Of a stretch of DNA of 64,000 nucleotides, positions 33,401 to 44,238 are shown piece by piece. The stretch comes from Orobanche coerulescens. Lineage: Eukaryota > Streptophyta > Magnoliopsida > Lamiales > Orobanchaceae. The position numbers and the translations under genes were made by a program. The stretch spans positions 203,999,096-204,063,095 of the forward strand of contig CM065802.1 in assembly GCA_033398695.1 (NCBI GenBank), in the 5' to 3' direction. The notes below the pieces were generated by a model. It did no database searches. It saw nothing but the letters and a program-made list of their open reading frames with translations, and had not been told where the DNA came from. How positions within the stretch are numbered: the stretch's first letter is position 1; the number at the start of each line of letters is the position of its first letter.

Positions 33401-33495
33401 AGAATACGTTCAATGATGACAGATCTGGAGAAGATCCGTCCGTCGATGAAGTTCGAGGTCTTCTTGAGTGCGGGAGAAGATGTCTGACCAGCCAT
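30484..33495 (-). pseudogene. Extra 3' ORF of Sirevirus copy 1
   Basis: About 1000 codons between pol and the 3' LTR, read as three blocks: 33495-32902, 32877-31228 and 31227-30484. The start MAGQTSSPALKKTSNFIDG is clear. The first block has a globular part (RLRQQGLYRLGS; YRLPADGLTMEELETFGSQE; IENRTGAFEMCTNLKF). Then come a nuclear-localisation-like SSRKRKRSHSKT, a long acidic proline- and glutamate-rich region, and a C-terminal helical, charged region (IEMKQDAVLEILGRLDDAKK). Frames change near 32890, and a stop lies at the 31228 junction. Copy 2 has a homologous ORF at 51976-54887, so it belongs to the family. Sireviruses often carry a 3' env-like ORF, but I see no signal peptide or membrane anchor here. 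The function is unknown. Confidence 0.7.
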
Positions 33496-34266
33496 TGATG
33501 ATTTTCAAGAAAAATATGAAAGAGAATAAACGAAATTTGCAGTAACACGCAGAAAACTTTGTAGGCTATATTTGCTTGAGAACTCTTAAATTTTGAAGAA
33601 AGCGTAAAGAGTCTCTAATGGCAGTATCAGTCCTTTTATAGTGGGCGGCGAAGTAGGGTTTTCCAGAGTACGAATGGTCATATTTTAAGGGATGGGAGCC
33701 GGTTTTTGAAAAGAACAGTCACGATGAACTGAGTGTAACTGGTACACTTATCCATGGAATATTAAAATATGAGCGGGTCCCACTTCTGACATTTGTTGTT
33801 ACCCTAAATGCCTGAAACGGCGGTTTTAAAACATTAAACAATTTGAAAACATCGCGGCTTTTGAGATTCAGTTGTCCAGATGTCGTGTAAGGCATTTAAT
33901 GTAAATGACGTTTGACATGTAAACAGGGCACGTGGACAAAAATTATTTTAAAATGAAATAATATAATATATACTGAATCAAAATCCTATAGTATGTGCTG
34001 TATCCGCGACGATACAGTGTTCCCCCTTAAAAGGTACATATAGGTTTTAATTCCATACAACAACTTTTGGATTAATGCTGTATTCATGGATGATACTGTA
34101 TTCCCCCTTAATTATTGCACACATCAGCTGTAGGATGACTCATATGTCTTTGTTCACTACAGTGCTGTATTGACGGTTCTGAGTGTACATATAATTAATG
34201 GTGCATACTGTATTCTTGGGTCTTACAGCATTCCCCCTCAATTGTTGAGTAAAAGCAGTAAATTAC
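33496..34266 (-). other. Spacer between pol and extra ORF with repeated polypurine tracts
   Basis: No gene is seen. On the minus strand there are three G-tracts reading AAGGGGGAA or GAGGGGGAA (near 34019-34030, 34103-34112 and 34231-34240), each close to CTGTAT or GATACAG words. Repeated polypurine tracts after pol are a described mark of Sireviruses. AT-rich sequence near 33950-33975 adds nothing recognisable. Confidence 0.65.
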
Positions 34267-36711
34267 TTACAGGGAGTCGGGTTGTAGCATTCCCAATTCT
34301 TGTCTAAGCATGTTGAATCTTGCTGTGTCGAGAGGCTTGGTGAAGAAGTCGGCCAACTGAATATCTGTATGAACCATTTCGAGGCGAACATCCTTTTTCT
34401 CGACATGATTCCTTATGAAATGATGTTTCATGTTGATATGCTTAGTGCGCGAGTGCAGGACAGTATTGTGCGTTATTTCAATTGCACTCATGCTATCACA
34501 CATGATTGGCGTCTCTCTGGCTTCAATTCCATAATCTGACAACTGTTGCTACATCCAAAGGATCTGCATACAGCAGCTACCAGCAGCATAGTATTCTGAT
34601 TCAGCCGTGGAAAGTGAGTTAGCTAATTGCTTCTTACTGAACCAAGAAACGAGTCTAGGTCCAAGAAAGTGACAAGTTCCACTTGTACTCTTCCTATCTA
34701 GCTTGCAACCTCCGAGATCCGAGTCACTGTATCCAACTAAATCGAATCCGCCTTCTTTAGGATACCATAGTCCTACATTGACTGTTCCTTTAATATACTT
34801 CAGGATTCGTTTCGCTGTATTGAAGTGTGATTCCTTAGGTGCTACTTGATATCTCGCACACACTCCAACAGCAAACTGGATATCGGGTCTGATAGCCGTT
34901 AGGTACAGGAGCGAAATAATAAGCTTCCTGTAGAGTGATTGGTCAACCGGCTTTCCGGCTTCATCAGCACTAATTTGCACGGAAGTACTCATGGGGGTTG
35001 GCGATGATTTGGAAGTGTTCATTCCAAATTTGTTGAGAAGCTCCTTGTTGTATTTTTCCTGGTTGATAAAAATACCTGTAGGCAACTGCTTTACCTGCAA
35101 ACCTAGGAAATAACTAAGTTCTCCTATCATACTCATTTCAAATTTACTTTGCATGAGATGAGAGAAACTTTGACACAAAGCAATGTTATTTGAACCAAAA
35201 ATTATATAATCTACATAAATTTGCACCATTAGAAGGTCATCACCTTCCTGTATTTTGAACAAGGTCTTGTCCACAGCACCTTTCTCAAATCCATTGTTGG
35301 TTAGATACTGGGACAGGGTCTCATACCAGGCTCTAGGCGCTTGCTTAAGTCCATACAGTGCTTTCCTTAACCTGTATACTAGGTCGATGCCGTTTGTGTT
35401 GGCAAACCCTGGTGGTTGTTCAACATAAACTTCTTCGGCAAGGTCTCCATTTAGGAATGCACTCTTGACGTCCATTTGGTATACGATGAAGCTCTTATGG
35501 GCGGCAAAGGCTAAGAATATCCTAATGGCTTCTAGTCTGGCTACAGGGGCAATGGTTTCATCATAGTCTATGCCTTCTTCCTGGCTATAGCCTTGTGCGA
35601 CTAGCCTTGATTTGTTCCTTATAATAAGTCCATTTCGATCCTTCTTGTTTCGATCCACCCATTTGGTTCCTATAACCGATTGATGTGTAGGTCTGGGTAC
35701 AAGATACCATACATTGTTTCTTTCGAAACCGTTAAGCTCTTCTTCCATAGATGTTATCCAATGAGAATTATTAAGAGCGTTTATGGTCGAAACAGGTTCG
35801 GACTGGGCTAAGAATACAACAATAGTGCACATATTGAGTCTTCTAAGCTCGGATTGAGATTTCCATTCAGGAAATGGTGATACCTCAGTATCTACATCTT
35901 CTTGAGCACAAAGTACATTTCCTTGTGTATTCTGTATTCTCCTACGGGTAGAAACACCAGCATCTATGCTTCCAATGATCAGCTCTTGCTGGTGATCTCT
36001 CAACCATCTTCGTTCGGGTTCTAATTCAGGGTCCCGTACTATATTGAGAGTTTCTGTAGATACAGCTTCAGCTTGTACAGCGTCGGCTTCATCTACGCCG
36101 ATTCTTACAGCTGCGGGGTTGATTTCTAGGTCAACAACAGGTTCTATGAGAGTGGGAGGATCTAAGATAGAGAGTTCTTGGATGTTCTGAGTAATATCAT
36201 CTACTCCAGTAGGGTCATGGTGAGGTTCGTCGAACACTACATGAACTGATTCCTCGATCGTCAGCTTCCTTTTATTAAAGATCCTGTAAGCTTTGCTGAC
36301 GGAGGAGTATCCTACAAATATTCCTTCATATGATTTCTCATCAAAGGTTCTAAGTTGATCCTTCCCATTATTCAACACATAACACCTGCATCCAAAAATG
36401 TGAAAATATGAAACTAACGGAGTTTTGTTGTTCCATACCTCGTATGCTGTTTTGTTGATGATACAGCGGTTTTGAGTGTAGCATGTTGTATTGGTTGCTT
36501 CACCCCAGAAACGCTGTGGCAACTTGCTTGCGGAAATCATTATCCTTGTTGCTTCTTTCAACGTCCTGTTCTTTCGCTCGGCAACACCATTTTGTTGAGG
36601 TGTTCGGGCAGCTGAGTATTCGTGTTGTATCCCATTTTCCAAACAGTATTGCTCTATAAAGTGGTTAGTAAATTCTGTACCTCTGTCGGAATGAATGGAC
36701 ACGATACTCAA
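34267..36711 (-). pseudogene. pol: Sirevirus copy 1 integrase (core), reverse transcriptase and RNase H
   Basis: A 720-codon frame holds the rest of the integrase core (second Asp in [12 protein letters not shown], Glu in [14 protein letters not shown]). It continues with the Copia RT ([54 protein letters not shown]) and RNase H ([30 protein letters not shown]). The RT catalytic box is YVDY, not YVDD, so the second Asp is lost (near 35210). A TAG at about 34546-34548 separates the last part of RNase H (34542-34267, SRTKHINMKHHFIRN; LADFFTKPL). The coding is otherwise long and clear. Inactive as read. Confidence 0.9.
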
Positions 36712-36720
36712 TGCCTTTTC

Positions 36721-37500
36721 ATTTTGCAGCTTTCTTAGGAGCTCAGGCAGTTTTGATGTTGTTTCCTTCTTCTTGCTTAGGAAAATTGTCTAAGCATACC
36801 TGGAGTAATCATCAACAACAAGACAGTATTTCTTACCTCCCAAACTTACCGGGTCTATAGGACCGTAGAGATCCATATGTAGCATCTCCAACACTCTTTG
36901 GGTTGAAAGGTAGGATTTGCTCTTCAGGGTTGACTTGATTTGCTTGCCTTTCTGACACCGTCCGCAGACGCTGTCCTTTTTGAATGACACGTTTGACAAT
37001 CCTCTTACCATTCCCTGTCTTGAGAGCATGTTGATCGTCTTGAAGTTGACGTGAGACATCCTCTTGTGCCATAACCAGCTAAGATCTGCAGTGCCTTTGG
37101 CAACAAAGCATGGAATTGAGGAGCTCATAGGCTTCCAGTCAGCAATATACATGTTACCTGATCTACTTCCTGTAAGCACAACTTCTTTGGTATGGATGTT
37201 CTTGACTCTACAGCGATCTATATAGAATTTCACCGAGAACTGTTTATCACAGAACTGGCTAATACTAAGTAGATTGTACTGTAAGCCTTCAACATATGCA
37301 ACATCGGTGAGTTTGAATTTTCCGACAAGTAGGTTTCCTTTCCCTCTTGTTCTTCCTTTAGATTTATCACCGAAACAAACTTTTGGACCGCGACCTTCTA
37401 CAAAATCTGATAGCTTACTTCTATCTCCGGTCATGTGCCGAGAGCATCCACTATCAAAGTACCAAGTGTCCTGCTCTAGAATGTCCTGTATGCAAAGAGA
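36721..37500 (-). pseudogene. pol: Sirevirus copy 1 protease, GAG-pre-integrase and start of integrase
   Basis: Begins just after the TAA at 37501-37503 and continues in the gag frame. The protease has its active site in WYFDSGCSRHMTG. It is followed by the GAG-pre-integrase zinc region (LWHKRMSHVNFKTINML; CGRCQKGKQ) and the integrase start with the first catalytic Asp (LHMDLYGPID). A TAG at 36790-36792 replaces a Trp codon after DDYSRYA. Together with the next block it makes up pol. Confidence 0.85.
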
Positions 37501-39790
37501 TTAAGTAGATTTAGGTCCCCTTTGATTTTTGGGTCCATGAATGTTAGTTCCTCTAGGTACCCAAGTTTTCCTGACAGCAATTGGTTTACTGTAGGTCACA
37601 TTCGGTACAGTGTTGCGATATCTACGTGGGGCATATCCGTAGTCGCTATAACCATGATAATTATTATGCATGTAAAATTCAGGGTTATTATTAATCGAGT
37701 ACGAGTGCCGTCTTGGAGGTGGAGCCATTTTCTTTGACCTAATAGCTTGCCTTCTGGGTCTCCAGTTGGATTCCCAACGCTGTTGTTGATACTGAGCGGA
37801 TACCTGCTGTCTCGAGGAATAACGGGGCTCCTGTATCCAATACCTCGGCGTGTTGTACTGATAGTACTGCCGTGCGGGCCTTTGGTATTTGGATACAACC
37901 TTCCTTCTGAACGACTGTTGGCGCTGTTGAGATGCTCGAGGAGCATGCTGTTGAGTGTGCCTTTCAGGTCTGAATGGCTGGTGATCCCGCTGTCTGGAAT
38001 AGGATTGTGGGGGCGGAATAGCAGCCTTTGCTGTTCGCTGTGCAACAGGTTCCTTCACAGGACTCGAAGTTTCTTTCGATACAGGAATGTGTTCCACACT
38101 CTTGACAAACACTGTACTAGTTTTCCCTTTGTTTGAACATGAGCTGTATCCTAAGCCACTTTTATCATGAGCATGTTGCCCAATGCTCAGAATTTCTTCC
38201 ATTCTTTTGGACGATTTCTCGAACGATATCAGAGTGGTCTCAAGTTCAATTTCTCGTATTTCGAGAGTTTTGACTTTGGCTTGAAGTAGAACCAAATCAT
38301 TTGTCTTGCTATCGTTGTGAGTTTTAACCTCACTTAGTTCATGATCAAGTTGATGATTGCTCTCCATGAGGTTTTCAAAACCGACTTTGCTAGTTTCACA
38401 ATCAATAGACATATTTTCATAATTTATTTTCAGCAAGTCATTTTCATCTTTCAGCTCTAGGTTAGACAGTTGGAGCTGTATATTCTCATTTTTCAATGTC
38501 TCATGGGCCTTTTGAATGTTTTTAAACTCTTTCATCATGTTTTCAAAAGTATGAGATGCATTTAATGGAATATCTGAGATTGAGCTTACCTCATCATCGC
38601 TATCTTCACCTTCCGGAATGTCCTTGGCCATAAAGCACATATATGCTTTATCATTGAACTCATCGTCAGATGAATCACTTTCAGTGACCACCTGAAGACA
38701 TTCTTCTGATTTGGATGGTGTGGGGGAGGCTTCTGATTCTCCAATCAGGGCCTTGAGCTTGTTTTTCCAAGCACGTCTTCTTTCATCTCTCTCTTGTTGC
38801 TCAGCTTCCGGCAACCTTTGAACTTTTGGGATGAGGACATTTATTTGCATAATGCCCTGGTTTTCTGCAATTATAGTATAGGTTAGCATCACCGGATGAA
38901 GTTTCGGTACTTACCTTGTGGACATGTTTGGGCCCGTAGGGAGTCTTTCCAGACTGCTTGATGAACTTTTTGAATTTGTGCATGAGAAGCGCCATTTTAT
39001 CTTGAGACAGGATGTCGACGTCACTATCATCATTCTTGTGACTAGGCTTCGACGAGCTGGGCATGCTGTGTCGACGATTCTATACAGCGGCTAGTGCTGT
39101 GACCTTTGAAGGAGATTCTTCAGCTTTCTCTCTTCTGTCAATATCATACTCAAAATCTTTGAGGTCAGAGAAGAGATCAAAAGTAGATATTTCATTAAGA
39201 TTGCAAGATACACGCATAGCAGTGGTCTTAATGTCCCATCGGGCAGGGAGAGATCTGAAATTTTTTAGATTCTTCTCCTTTTGGGTATAAATTTTGCCCA
39301 AAGCTTCAAGTTCACCAACAATACCAGTGAATCTGAGGTCAAGTTCCTCAAGTGTCTCAGTTGGTTTCATTTCGAAAGATTCAAATTGCTGAGTCAGTTT
39401 TGGAATTTTGTTTTCTTTTGAGAGCTCAATTCCCTCACAAATCATCTTGAGTTTATCCCAGATTTCCTTGGCTGATTTACAGCTTTTTACCTTCGAGAAC
39501 GTGCCTTTGTCAAGAGTGACAAATAACGCATTCTTAGCCACATTGTCGAGGTTGGCTCGCTTTCTTTCATCTGTGGTCCATTGCTCGCGTTCCTTCTCGA
39601 GCATCTCAGCATGGGCTTGGCCTTCAATCCTTATGGCCGTGTTTACCTTCATGATCTTGATTGGGCTATCCTGTATAACAAAAATCATCTCTTCGTGCAT
39701 TGCTGCAAGATGAGCCTCCATCCTAATTCTTCAATCATCAAATTCGTTAATAGAGAACATAGGCACTTTGTTGATCATAGATGTATCCAT
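37501..39790 (-). pseudogene. gag: Sirevirus copy 1 gag
   Basis: The likely start is the ATG at 39790 (MDTSMINKVPMFSINEFDD), immediately followed by a TGA at 39731-39733 where copy 2 has Trp. The capsid-like part (MEAHLAAMHEEM; WDKLKMICEGIELS; NFRSLPARWDIKTTAMRV) is of the Sirevirus UBN2 type. A CCHC knuckle (CRKPGHYANKC preceded by YN) lies at about 38830. Then come a long coiled coil (38200-38600) and a basic Gln/Arg/Tyr-rich tail. Frameshifts lie near 39070 and 38850. The frame ends at an in-frame TAA at 37501-37503, beyond which the same frame runs straight into protease. That TAA is in the same place in copy 2. Confidence 0.85.
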
Positions 39791-39854
39791 GTGAAAATAA
39801 AGAAATGAAAGAGACTGCTTCGATCTGATTCGGTTAAAAATACGACTGATTCTT

Positions 39855-39880
39855 TTTAGAATCAACCGCTACGATACCAC
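39855..39880 (-). other. Primer-binding site region, Sirevirus copy 1
   Basis: Three bases inside the right LTR the minus strand reads TGGTATCGTAGCGGTT. The first seven bases fit initiator tRNA-Met and the rest deviates. Copy 2 has TGGTATCGGAGTGGTT in the same place, closer to the consensus. Confidence 0.6.
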
Positions 39881-39881
39881 T

Positions 39882-41089
39882 TGTTGGCCACTAAGTATAC
39901 TGGATACAGCTTGGGAAGTAGTTTAAACAAAAAGCTGTACTGATTTTAAATTTGAGTGCGTAGCGGAAGTCTTAAATACAGTAAGTTGCCGTGGATATAG
40001 CAACTCGATGTGCAGTGTATACTTAAATAATCACAGTAATTAAGACAAGTAAGGCAGAAGGTAAATAACACAATATTTAAAGTGGTTCGAGGTAAACCCT
40101 TCTACGTCCACTGGTCCTCCACACAGGAGTAAAAAGTTTATTATAATTACTGCGTACACAACTACGTGATTATAACAACACACAATCAATATATCGTTCA
40201 CACAGATTGATATAAAGATCTTAGCTTCAACCGTTCACACAGATTGGTTTGAGCTAATGCTTTGACTTGCTTCTTCACACACAGTTCTGAAGCTTCGTCT
40301 TCTTCGATGCAATTCCTTCACACACAGTTCTGGAGTAGCAACGATTACTCAGTCCACACAGGGCTGATCTGGGTTTGTTCAAAAGATAGAACAGGGTATG
40401 AACAACAGCTTTGACTTTTTGAGCTTCTAGCTGATGATGTGTTGTTCAAGATGTTGAGCAATGTATATCTCTTAGATCTGAGTTGCAGTAAGCTTTGGAG
40501 ATATGTTTTGCTCTGAGTATTTCTTTGTAAGCTTTGATCGTTCAGTAGTTTAGTTATCTTCAATCTTCAAACTCTAGAGATATATATAGTCTTTGAAATA
40601 TATCCATTGGGATAAATCCGTTGAGCAAGATTCCGTTCCAACGGGATGAAAAAGAACGATCCGGATTTAGCGGGATTTGAAGATCTTCTGACTTATAGTA
40701 TTTAAATACTTTATCCTTTTTGTATTTAAATACTTCTTTATCAACGGGACTTGACTTCTAGTGAGAACTGAAGATTCCTTCTTTGTCCTGTTGACAGCTG
40801 TATGGAAGATCACTGTATTGACAAATCGAGACAGCTTCCATACTTAGTCTTTATAAGACTTCTTTGCTGTACTGAAAGTTTTCACTATATGATGGATCTG
40901 TGACAGTCCTTCGATACAGGTTGACACTTCAACTCTTCGATACAGTTTCCTTACTGTATTGAGGATTGGCATATTGTCAAAACCTCTTATCATGACAATT
41001 CGATACAGGGATTGATTATCCTGGCTGTTTCGATACAGGATATTTGTTACCCTAACAATTTCGATACAGTGTATTTTGTTATCCCAACA
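39882..41089 (-). repeat. Sirevirus copy 1, 5' LTR
   Basis: 1208 bp, the same length as the left LTR, with only scattered substitutions visible. The TATA box is at 40575-40592 on the minus strand and CGATACAG words lie at 40908-41070. Confidence 0.9.
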
Positions 41090-41098
41090 CTTATGATT

Positions 41099-42860
41099 TG
41101 TTTGGGTCTGTCTGTAGGTCACAGATACTCAGAGGACAGTCTAGAGGGGGAGACGGGGTGAATACACTGTCTAAAATCTTTTCCTGAATATATCAGTTGA
41201 GTAACCTCAGCTGTGATTGTGTGCATCTAACAAACCTCGGCTGCAGATAAATAATGTGGAAGACACATCTGATAATAATGCATATGACTTATGTCATCTG
41301 TAAACTTGTTTTTCGGAAAGATAGCTGACTCTATAATGGAACAATAAATATGTATGCAGTAGTTAAATATGTTGATAAAGCAGTAAACCACACAACACTT
41401 TTATAGTGGTTTCACAGGTGGGGTAATCCTCTACTAATACACTTCTCTCCAAACCAGTTGGAGATAAATTCACTATAACTTTCAACCAGTGAAATTATGT
41501 TACAATGAACTTCGTTATAACAGCTTCCAACCAGTGGAAACCCATGGCCGTCGTAACTCCCTTTGGCTGCCTAGCACCTCCTGATCGAAAACTTGTGGAT
41601 GCCTCAACAACTCGCAAGCTGTCTATTACCTTCCAATCAAGAACCCGTGGATGCATTTGTACTAGCTTGTAAAATTCACCTTCGAATCAAGAACCCGTGG
41701 ACCCGTGAGATAACTAGTAAATTTGTCGTTATTTTTTTATGCCGGAGAACCTGCAGCCACTACTCTTTGTTGGAGCAATATTCAGTATACGCACTATTAT
41801 GCGGAAGCGTATTTAAAGGTGCGGAAATAAATCGACACAAGATTTATAGAGGTTCAGCCAAACGTGCCTACGTCCTCTCTCCGTAATTTTTTATAGACAC
41901 AAGATCAACCTCTGCTCCTCCCTTCTATCCGTCGAGGGATTACTGCTACAATCTCTCTTCTATAGGTCGAGATAAACCGTTCACACACTTGTCTTTTTGT
42001 CGGTCCAAGTTAAACCATTTTCATTTTCTATCGAACAAGGAATCAACCTATCTAGCTTTTTATGGGTACTAGACAAACCTCACTCGGATATAGATTGCGA
42101 TTCTAATAAAGCCGGATCCTTGATCTTAATAACACTGAATCTAATTTTATCCTTTCTTTTTCCTCTCGTGTATGTTTTCGTATATAACACTCAAACACTT
42201 ATCAGTATAAGCTCAAATACAACAACAAGAATGTTTACAATGATATCACAAGTATAGATGATTTGTTCAAGGTTGTTGTGTAGATTGATACCAAATGGTT
42301 TGGTATTTATAGGCAATTTCCTCCAACTAGCTGTTAGCTCTGCACTCTTCATTACGTACGTTAAGTGCTCCCAATTACGTACGTTATGAGCTTTACGTAT
42401 GTTAGCCTCATTTCGTTATGTACGTTAAGCTCTTCACAGATCAGTCCAGTAGCTTTGTTTCTGCATTACGTATGTTATACTCTTCCCTTTACATACGTTA
42501 ACATTAGTCAACTTATCCATTGCATGATGACGTACTCCATGACGTCATCTGTCCGTTCAACGGTTCCAATATTTGAATTCATATCATCTCATTACGTACG
42601 TTAAGCCTTGTACATTACGTACGTTATCATCATACAATTGCGTACATTATGTGTTGTTTGTTACGTACGTTAAGTTCTCTGATTAGGTAGCTTTTCTCTT
42701 CTCGTCTGATCAGGTGACTTTTGTCTTCTCGTCTGATCAGGTGACTTTTGTCCAGCTTGATTTTCTTTGTTGTTTTGTTTTGATTTCTTGTTGTTTTTCT
42801 TTGTTTAACAACTAATCTTCAAAACTCGATAATGAATATTTGGAATAAAATATTCCAAGA
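41099..42860 (-). repeat. LTR of an older Sirevirus-like element (3' LTR)
   Basis: Plus-strand start TGTTTGGGTCTG, end ATTCCAAGA, probably a mutated CCAACA. It abuts a PPT at 42861. It contains the phrase 'gtctagagggggagacgggg', followed by 'tgaata', typical near the end of SIRE-type LTRs. The minus-strand TATA box GCCTATAAATACC is at 42302-42314 and a cluster of ACGTACGT words lies upstream of it. A 29-bp tandem duplication (tcgtctgatcaggtgac core) is at 42695-42752. The exact left edge is uncertain because the copy 1 Sirevirus inserted 5 bases away. Confidence 0.65.
42352..42672 (-). promoter_or_regulatory. Cluster of about 10 TTACGTACGTTA words upstream of TATA
   Basis: About ten irregularly spaced copies and variants (attacgtacgttaag near 42352, attacgtacgttatg near 42374, and others near 42595, 42615 and 42660). 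The ideal form TAACGTACGTTA is a perfect 12-bp palindrome. The TATA box at 42302-42314 lies just downstream on the minus strand. Confidence 0.7.
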
Positions 42861-42952
42861 ATCTCCTCCTTTTTGATGATTACAAAACAATACTCTTGAA
42901 TGGGATAAACCTGCAAAATAAAAAATATATATAAAACCGAAAGATTTAAATT
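42861..42952 (-). other. Polypurine tract of the older Sirevirus-like element
   Basis: The minus strand reads ATCATCAAAAAGGAGGAGAT directly against the LTR start at 42860, a typical SIRE PPT. The rest of this short stretch is A-rich with nothing else recognised. Confidence 0.65.
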
Positions 42953-43971
42953 TTACACTGAAACGACAGGCAAGCGGGCAACAAGCTGCGCCGCTAGCCC
43001 TTTTTGAATAGCAAAACTTAGTCTTTTAAAAACTACATCCAGAGACCTTGGGGTCGTAACATTGCCATGCATAACCCATTGGACTCTTTGGAGCAGCTCC
43101 ACAGCCTCAGCTGCAAGGAAGCCAAATGTATCAAATGCAAAAGGTATAAACGCGTGTTGGTTATCAAGGCACGCTTTCTCGTGTTTGGTTACTTTGCATG
43201 AAGCGGCTTTCAAAGCAGCCTGAACTGCCGTAAAAGCATGATTCCCCAATCCCACAACTGGAGAGACCCCCGTTAGATCTACACAAGGATGTTTCCCTCC
43301 TATCCATCCAAAGACCAAAATGTCAGCTGGTCTAAGTGTCGATCTTCCTTCCATCGGGTCAGTCAAGAAATTCGCAGGTGCTTCTTTCTTAACTGAAATC
43401 CCACCCGCCTGAATATGTCAAAAAGAACATCCCTAACCAAATCGTGTCGATATTTGAACCCCGGAAGCTCTCTACAATGAACCGCATGCTCTCCGAAAGA
43501 ATCCAAACAAGCTTTGTGACAAACTGGGCAAATTTTATCAACCGGAAAAATAGGGATCATGAGGCGATATTTAAGGATAGTGCGATACTCAATCGGCGAC
43601 ATATATTAACCGAGACCATCTATAGGGATGGCAAGGAGAAATTCTTGAGCATGTGGTGCATGCAGACACTCAAAAATAGCTTTTTGTCTAACAGTCATCT
43701 CAAAATGAACTTCCATGTTCTGGACAATCTTGCTAAAAAGAGCACTCGCCAATGTGTGTTGGGCTTTAGTGGGGACGGTGTTCTTTTTAGTGAAACTGCC
43801 AAAGTCAAAACTTGGAATCATATCACGAAGACAAGTCAAAGCACAATCATAATCATAATCCATATCACATACACCACTGCTGCGTAAGATGTGGTCCTGA
43901 AGCACCCAAGATTGGGCCCTCGAGGCCACAAAGGCATAAGATGAAGCCTCTACCGCCGAATATAGCCCCAA
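42953..43971 (-). pseudogene. C-terminal fragment of a non-LTR-type reverse transcriptase: zinc motif plus restriction-like endonuclease
   Basis: Three minus-strand blocks read in order: 43971-43606 (GLYSAVEASSYAFVASRAQS; KAQHTLASALFSKIVQ), 43602-43363 and 42953-43366. The second has a zinc motif CPVCHKACLDSFGEHAVHC followed by RHDLVRDVLFD. The third reads RPADILVFGW...VDLTGVSP and then KVTKHEKAC, the order seen in PD-(D/E)XK-type endonuclease tails of some non-LTR retrotransposon RTs. A stop (TAA at about 43603) and a frame change at 43365 break it. The RT domain itself is absent. Plant genomes carry predicted proteins of this type. It sits between the PPT and gag of a Sirevirus-like element, where pol should be. 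The domain assignment is from motifs only. Confidence 0.55.
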
Positions 43972-44238
43972 ATCCCCAAACCACCAAACCTAATATATAC
44001 AAACACGAATCAAAGTTTTTGGCTTTGTTCGTTTCGTTAGTTTCCATATCCCATCTTTTCTTCATCTTTTCTTTTTCTCCTTTTCAATTTCCTCTTAGTT
44101 TTTTTTCAACTTCTTCTTTTCTTTTCGACTTTCGACTTGATTCGTGTATTTTTACTTTTCTCATCATTATTCCATGACGCTTTTTTCGTTTTTCTCCCCT
44201 TATATAATTCTTCTTTTATTCCATTCTTCTCCCCCTTT
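43972..44238. other. Unassigned spacer before the CACTA-like element
   Basis: T-rich on the plus strand, with no gene or recognised motif. It may be upstream sequence of the RT-tail fragment or internal sequence of the host Sirevirus-like element. Confidence 0.4.

Larger units (their letters stand above)
28637..41089 (-). mobile_element. Complete Sirevirus-type Copia element, copy 1
   Basis: 12,453 bp, TGTTGGCC...CCCAACA, TSD CTTAT at 28632-28636 and 41090-41094. Both LTRs are exactly 1208 bp. On the minus strand the order is gag, protease, integrase, RT, RNase H (Copia order), then a long extra ORF before the 3' LTR. Gag type, RT motifs, extra 3' ORF and repeated polypurine tracts fit the Sirevirus (SIRE/Maximus) lineage. 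Nonsense changes that I checked are G-to-A or C-to-T on the coding strand. Confidence 0.9.

Noticed and set aside
31352..33498. Plus-strand ORFs rich in Ser/Gly opposite the Sirevirus extra ORF
   Set aside because: Antisense frames of the acidic/proline-rich coding region; the minus-strand reading is conserved in copy 2, the plus-strand reading is not.
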